Positions 41,506 through 44,960 of a stretch of 44,960 bases of DNA are shown here, one piece after another (position 1 is the stretch's first letter; each line of letters begins with the position of its first letter). The stretch lies in the NCBI GenBank assembly GCA_023410535.1, contig JAEYPR010000008.1, positions 1 through 44,960 of the forward strand, read 5' to 3'. This stretch comes from Bacillota bacterium (lineage in GTDB: Bacteria > Bacillota > UBA4882 > UBA8346). Made by a program: the position numbers and the translations under genes. The notes under the pieces were generated by a model that did no database searches, had not been told where the DNA came from, and was given only the letters and a program-made list of their open reading frames with translations.

Positions 41506-42141
41506 TTAAAAGTTCTTCAGGGTTTCACGAATGCTCTTTAACAATAGATATGCCGAGGTAGCGCCGGGGTCTTGGTGTCCGGTACCCCGTTCTCCAGCGT
41601 GAAAACTGCGACCTTTCTTGCCGACCATATCAATCGTACTTTTCATTCCCTGTTCTGCCGCGACGACCGCTGCCGCAAAGCACTCGCTAACCGCGGCGCC
41701 GGTACCCACGGTTGCCCGAAAAGCCTTTACCGCCGGATCAATCGCGTCGACCATTGTTTTATAGCCCACATCGGCTCCACCTTTTTCTTTGATGGCGGAA
41801 AGACCTGCTTCCAACCCTGTGGCGACCTGATCCGCTGTTGTAAAACCGTTTTTGATAAACGAATTCCCGACAGCGCGAATTGCCAAACCATAGAAGATCG
41901 GTCCCGAACCACAACCGGCACCCGCCAAAACGGTACCGACCTTCTTGACAATTTCCGCCGGCTCTAATGGTTCAAAGGTATCAAGCTTCTCCATGATGAT
42001 TGAAAAAGCCCGTTTGAGATTCAAACCATGCTCGGCATCACCAATTATGCTATCAAGCTCATTTAAATATTGTTCGTTTTGGTTGACTGTTTCCGCCAGA
42101 TTTTTAAAGATCGTTATCATTTGTTGGCTTGTACAACTCAT
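41506..42141 (-). CDS. dhaL: DhaL-like kinase subunit, variant copy
   Basis: A 211-residue DhaL paralogue. The nucleotide site reads LDSIIGDAEHGLNLKRAF: Asp30 and Asp35 are kept, but the third metal ligand, Asp in canonical DhaL, is Glu37. Otherwise the family segments are intact (GAGCGSGPIFYGLAIRAVG, DVGYKTMVDAIDP, GRSFHAGERGTGHQDPGATSA). No DhaM or HPr gene is in this operon, so it may use ATP directly, as in ATP-dependent Dha kinases, or borrow DhaM from the second dha operon. Lies 16 bp after its DhaK partner and 66 bp before livK. Confidence 0.9.
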   Translation of the reverse strand: MSCTSQQMITIFKNLAETVNQNEQYLNELDSIIGDAEHGLNLKRAFSIIMEKLDTFEPLEPAEIVKKVGTVLAGAGCGSGPIFYGLAIRAVGNSFIKNGFTTADQVATGLEAGLSAIKEKGGADVGYKTMVDAIDPAVKAFRATVGTGAAVSECFAAAVVAAEQGMKSTIDMVGKKGRSFHAGERGTGHQDPGATSAYLLLKSIRETLKNF

Positions 42142-42157
42142 TTTTATGAACCTCTTT

Positions 42158-43156
42158 TCACTTTTGGATTAGTCCCGGTGTTTCGCAGGGATGATCAAGG
42201 AGGCCTTTCAATTCCTGGTCAAGCTTTAACAAGCTTATTGAAAACCCGCCCATTTCCAACGATGTCATATATTCACCAACATAATTACGATAAATCTTGA
42301 TATGCTTGGCTTTTAAATACTCCGCGACTTCATTATAAATAATGTACAGTTCCATCAGCGGCGTGGCGCCCATCCCATTGACCATCACCGCAACTTCGTC
42401 TCCGGCGTTATACGGAAGATCATTGACGATTTTATCCATAAGCTCCACGGTGATCTCATGGGCGGTTTTGAGCTGATCCCGTCTCACGCCGGGTTCGCCA
42501 TGGATTCCGGTCCCAATCTCCATTTCGTTCGCGTCCAATTCAAAGTTGGATTTATCCCGTCCCGGCACTAAACACGGTGAAATCGCCATTCCCATGGTTC
42601 GTACGTTATCGACGACTTTTTGGGCGATATTAAAAACCTCATCCAAGCTACCGCCTTGATCAGCTTTGGCGCCGGCAATTTTATGTACAAAAACCGTTCC
42701 GGCCACACCGCGACGGCCCGTTGTTCCTTCGCGCCGTTCGACTGAAACATCATCGGTTACTAGAACTTTTCGGATCGGAATTTCCATATCCTCAGCTTCT
42801 TCTGCCGCCATATCAAATAATAAAATATCTCCGGTATAATTCTTGATGATAAATAACGCTCCGGCATTTCCATTGCAACGTTTTAATGCTTCAATCGCAT
42901 CATCCAGTGGCGGGGAACAAAAAACTGCCCCAGCCAACGCCGCATCCAACATCCCTTTTCCAACAAATCCTCCATGGGCCGGTTCATGCCCGCTACCGCC
43001 ACCGGTAATTAAAGCAACCTTGCCGGAGACCGGTGCATCAGTTCGCACCACAAGCTGCGTCCCAACTGGAACCGTAATTAAATCCGCATGCGCTTTCGCC
43101 ATTCCTTGCAGCATTTCTTTGACTGCTTCTTCCGGTTTATTGAGTATTTTTTTCAT
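42158..43156 (-). CDS. dhaK: DhaK-like kinase substrate subunit, variant copy
   Basis: A 332-residue DhaK paralogue. The hemiaminal His219 (GTGIHGEPGVRR) and His57 (GGGSGHEPAHGGFVG) are kept, so it should bind a carbonyl sugar-like substrate covalently. The second half of the pocket differs from the dhaK copy at 33781 (for example RREGTTGRRGVAG and PGRDKSNFELDANEME). Related DhaK proteins phosphorylate tetruloses as well as dihydroxyacetone. It is the first gene of the transporter operon and has a strong RBS (GGGAGGTAGTAGA). Confidence 0.92.
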   Translation of the reverse strand: MKKILNKPEEAVKEMLQGMAKAHADLITVPVGTQLVVRTDAPVSGKVALITGGGSGHEPAHGGFVGKGMLDAALAGAVFCSPPLDDAIEALKRCNGNAGALFIIKNYTGDILLFDMAAEEAEDMEIPIRKVLVTDDVSVERREGTTGRRGVAGTVFVHKIAGAKADQGGSLDEVFNIAQKVVDNVRTMGMAISPCLVPGRDKSNFELDANEMEIGTGIHGEPGVRRDQLKTAHEITVELMDKIVNDLPYNAGDEVAVMVNGMGATPLMELYIIYNEVAEYLKAKHIKIYRNYVGEYMTSLEMGGFSISLLKLDQELKGLLDHPCETPGLIQK

Positions 43157-43533
43157 TCTACTACCTCCCTTTATCTTTAATCATGTGAGATTAATGTAAC
43201 CTTCTCGCCTCCCTTTTTCATTTTCTCAAATCCCTCTTTAAGTATAATAAAAATTATGGTCTTTTTTTTAGTAATATTAAATATCGAAGGCGCAAAAACC
43301 CCTTGATTAAACATCAAACATACATCGACTTCAAATCTTAATTTTTCTATATTGACTTTTCCAGTGATTAGTTTTTAAATATTAAACTTTTTAGGTAAAA
43401 ATACGCTGTAGCTTCAAATTTTCAATTAGCACGTTATGTTAGATAATTGTCAGATTAATTGGATTATATCACAAGAATGAATCAAAAACAAATATAGGAT
43501 TAGAGAATGATGTTAATTTTCTGTTAGATAGGT
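43157..43533 (-). promoter_or_regulatory. Long regulatory region of the dhaK2-liv operon
   Basis: 377 bp without a gene. On the minus strand TTGTTT (43487-43492) and TATAAT (43464-43469, extended by TG) are 17 nt apart, giving a leader of about 300 nt. TAGTTTTTAAATATTAAA (43369-43386) is identical to a site in the promoter of the XRE-cupin regulator gene; a partial relative (AATATTAAATAT) lies at 43273-43284. Confidence 0.6.
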
Positions 43534-44094
43534 TTATTTAAGAGCGTTTGCTTCGGGGATGTTAATCCATAATCCTTGGGCGATTACAGTGGTGGGATTG
43601 ACTAGTTTATGCGATATATTCGCGGCATAAATTACCGAATCCCCTTCTTTACAGACAATTGGTTCGCGGTCCTCGAGATGAATCTCAAATATTCCCGCCA
43701 GGATATAACCAAACTCAATTCCTCTATGGATGGTGTATTCTTGGTTTACCGATGGATATAACGTGATCAGAACCGGTTCGATACACGCTTGCGCCTTGGG
43801 GAGTAAAAAGCGGAGCATCCGTTCATTTTCGTTTCCAACTTCGATTTGCTTTTGACGTGGAATATGAATTAGCTCCTCGCTATGTTCTTCTTCAAATAGC
43901 GTTGCAATATGAATCGAAAAATAACTGCAAAGTTTATCAAGCACCTTTAAAGAAGGTGCGGCTTTTCCATTTTCTAGCAAACTCAAAAAAGAAGCCGATA
44001 AATCGGTCGCTTTTGCCAAATCATTTAAGCTCATACCGTATTTCATTCGTTCGTTTTTAATCCGGCGTCCAACATATTGGTATTTTTTCAACAA
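43534..44094 (-). CDS. XRE-cupin transcriptional regulator
   Basis: A protein of about 187 residues. An N-terminal XRE HTH (IKNERMKYGMSLNDLAKATD, SASFLSLLENGKAAPSLKVLDKL) is followed by a linker and a C-terminal cupin barrel (YPSVNQEYTIHRGIEFGYIL, EGDSVIYAANISHKLVNP) that probably binds a small ligand. I prefer the TTG at 44094, 7 nt after GAGAGG; the frame is open to 44148. Regulators of this type usually control adjacent amino-acid or polyamine genes. It is divergent from nothing and sits upstream of the dhaK2-liv operon on the same strand, with shared operator-like repeats. Confidence 0.88.
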   Translation of the reverse strand: MLKKYQYVGRRIKNERMKYGMSLNDLAKATDLSASFLSLLENGKAAPSLKVLDKLCSYFSIHIATLFEEEHSEELIHIPRQKQIEVGNENERMLRFLLPKAQACIEPVLITLYPSVNQEYTIHRGIEFGYILAGIFEIHLEDREPIVCKEGDSVIYAANISHKLVNPTTVIAQGLWINIPEANALK

Positions 44095-44170
44095 AATATC
44101 GCCTCTCACCAAATAATAAGTTAAGTATATTATTAATGAACTGATCAAAAAATGTTAACCGTATGGTTAC

Positions 44171-44199
44171 ATTATAGTTTTTAAATATTAAATAGTCAA
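44171..44199 (-). promoter_or_regulatory. Promoter of the XRE-cupin gene with 18-bp repeat in the spacer
   Basis: On the minus strand TTGACT (44194-44199), a 17-nt spacer and TATAAT (44171-44176). The repeat TAGTTTTTAAATATTAAA (44175-44192) fills the spacer exactly, an ideal place for autorepression. Confidence 0.7.
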
Positions 44200-44232
44200 T
44201 GCATAATATTTAATCACATTAAACTATTGATG

Positions 44233-44691
44233 CTAAACTGCTTGTTTTGCAGTAATTTCTTGTAACTCCACTTTAATTACAGCCACTTTGTCAATTGCAT
44301 GATTCGAATAGGTATGTTTTCGCTCCTTTTCATAATGGTTCATAATAATATCCAGGGCTTGTATTTTTGCTTCGTTGCCTTCCACAAACATTGCCCGGCC
44401 GAACCCAATTACCGAACGATAATGCGCCGAAGTATTGCAAGCAGTCTCTGCAGTTAAATACTCATAATCAAGGTCAATCTCGAAACAGACCCGGTTGTTT
44501 TGGCGCAAGATCTCAATTTTACGGCCTTCTTTCGCCGAATGCAGATATAAACAGCCGTCTTGATAACCAAAATTCATCGGGACGATATATGGTTGGCCTT
44601 CGTCGGATAATCCGATCCGACAGATATGGGCGCGTGCAATCAAGTCTTCAATAACCTTGATGTCTGTGATTTCTTTTTCTTTTCTACGCAT
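44233..44691 (-). CDS. NimA-like pyridoxamine 5'-phosphate oxidase-fold protein
   Basis: A 152-residue flavin-binding split-barrel protein. It starts with the typical MRRKEKEITDIKVIEDLIARA, then HICRIGLSDEGQPYIVPMNFGYQDGCLYLHSA (quoted in two pieces: HICRIGLSDEGQPYIVP, NFGYQDGCLYLHSA) and the helix KIEILRQNNRVCFEID, as in the NimA/nitroimidazole-resistance group. It probably binds FMN or a related cofactor; many homologues have no proven activity. It lies between the 5S rRNA terminator and the XRE-cupin gene. Confidence 0.88.
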   Translation of the reverse strand: MRRKEKEITDIKVIEDLIARAHICRIGLSDEGQPYIVPMNFGYQDGCLYLHSAKEGRKIEILRQNNRVCFEIDLDYEYLTAETACNTSAHYRSVIGFGRAMFVEGNEAKIQALDIIMNHYEKERKHTYSNHAIDKVAVIKVELQEITAKQAV

Positions 44692-44784
44692 GAAATCCTC
44701 CTTTTTCCACTTTCAGTGGATTCAGTCATTTTCGTTATGATTTTCACTTTTCCTTTTTTATAAAGTTGAAAGTATTATAAACAC

Positions 44785-44822
44785 AAAACCCCGTCCTTTG
44801 CTTATGCAAAGGGCGGGGTTTT
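44785..44822 (-). terminator. Terminator of the rRNA operon
   Basis: AAAACCCCG...CCTTTGC (44785-44801) pairs with GCAAAGG...CGGGGTTTT (44806-44822) with one mismatch. It lies directly after the 5S rRNA on the minus strand. Confidence 0.85.
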
Positions 44823-44835
44823 GAAAAAAGATAGC

Positions 44836-44953
44836 TCCTGGCGAAGACCTAGTCTCCCGGCCGGTTTCCCGACAAGTACCATCGGCGCGGAGGGGCTTAA
44901 CTGCTGTGTTCGGGATGGGAACAGGTGGTTCCCCCTCGCCATATTCACCAGGA
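44836..44953 (-). rRNA. rrf: 5S ribosomal RNA
   Basis: About 118 nt on the minus strand. The 5' TCCTGGTG pairs with the 3' CGCCAGGA. The conserved inner segments CCGAACACAGCAGTTAAGC and GGTACTTG, and the loop with CCACCTGTTCCCATCCCGAA, are standard for bacterial 5S rRNA. The terminator follows at once. The 23S rRNA should lie beyond the right edge. Confidence 0.95.
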
Positions 44954-44960
44954 AAGGTGT

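Noticed and set aside
1..44960. CRISPR arrays, transposases or prophage genes
   Set aside because: No regularly spaced direct repeats, no DDE/HUH transposase and no phage structural genes were found; the XRE proteins alone do not indicate a prophage.

Overview
The window looks like chromosome from a Bacillota (Firmicutes) bacterium. Supporting signs are the PyrR-type pyrimidine attenuator, the Sbp/DUF881 envelope pair, HelD, strong AGGAGG-type ribosome binding sites, TTG/GTG starts and classic U-tract terminators. Both solute-binding proteins end their signal peptides in a plain SPase I site with no lipobox Cys. This hints at a diderm, Hydrogenispora/Limnochordia-like Bacillota rather than a classical monoderm, but that is inference.

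Left part (1-13.9 kb). The edge holds the N-terminus of a SymE-like protein, divergent from an XRE repressor, with TGGTTAA operator candidates between them. A 700-bp gene-free stretch follows, with a tRNA-like 3' half, a terminator and a nested inverted repeat. Next, on the minus strand, come an Fe-S aldo/keto reductase, a DUF1848 protein, a DUF881-Sbp pair, an MreB/Mbl protein, an unrecognised protein, and an operon of a PhoB/PhoR-type two-component system with RluB. After these are a decayed DJ-1/PfpI gene, a DUF2461 gene, a long-form glyA and lysA.

Middle (13.5-30.6 kb). There is a small PQ-loop-like membrane protein, threonine aldolase, a PyrR-attenuated uracil permease, an MBL-fold hydrolase behind a CRP-like palindrome, a cheW-MCP pair without cheA, a second XRE regulator, DUF1992, GNAT and alpha/beta-hydrolase genes, an FG-GAP propeller protein with an orphan sugar-type binding protein, HelD, an odd array of hairpins, and ridA.

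Right part (30.7-44.1 kb). This is the most interesting region: fifteen same-strand genes if ridA is counted. A DhaK-DhaL pair without DhaM precedes a complete Liv-type ABC transporter (K-H-M-G-F), an L-2-amino-thiazoline-4-carboxylate (ATC) hydrolase-family protein and a CyuA-type L-cysteine desulfidase. A complete PTS-dependent dihydroxyacetone kinase operon follows (dhaK-dhaL-dhaM-HPr-EI), then ridA on its own promoter. An XRE-cupin regulator sits at the head. An identical 18-bp AT-rich sequence lies in the -35/-10 spacer of its own promoter and in the leader of the dhaK2 operon. The gene set suggests uptake of a cysteine-related, possibly thiazoline/thiazolidine, compound. Hydrolysis would release cysteine, desulfidation would yield 2-aminoacrylate, RidA would clear it, and a ketose or triose moiety would be phosphorylated. 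The window ends in a NimA-like flavoprotein gene and a minus-strand 5S rRNA, the 3' end of an rrn operon.
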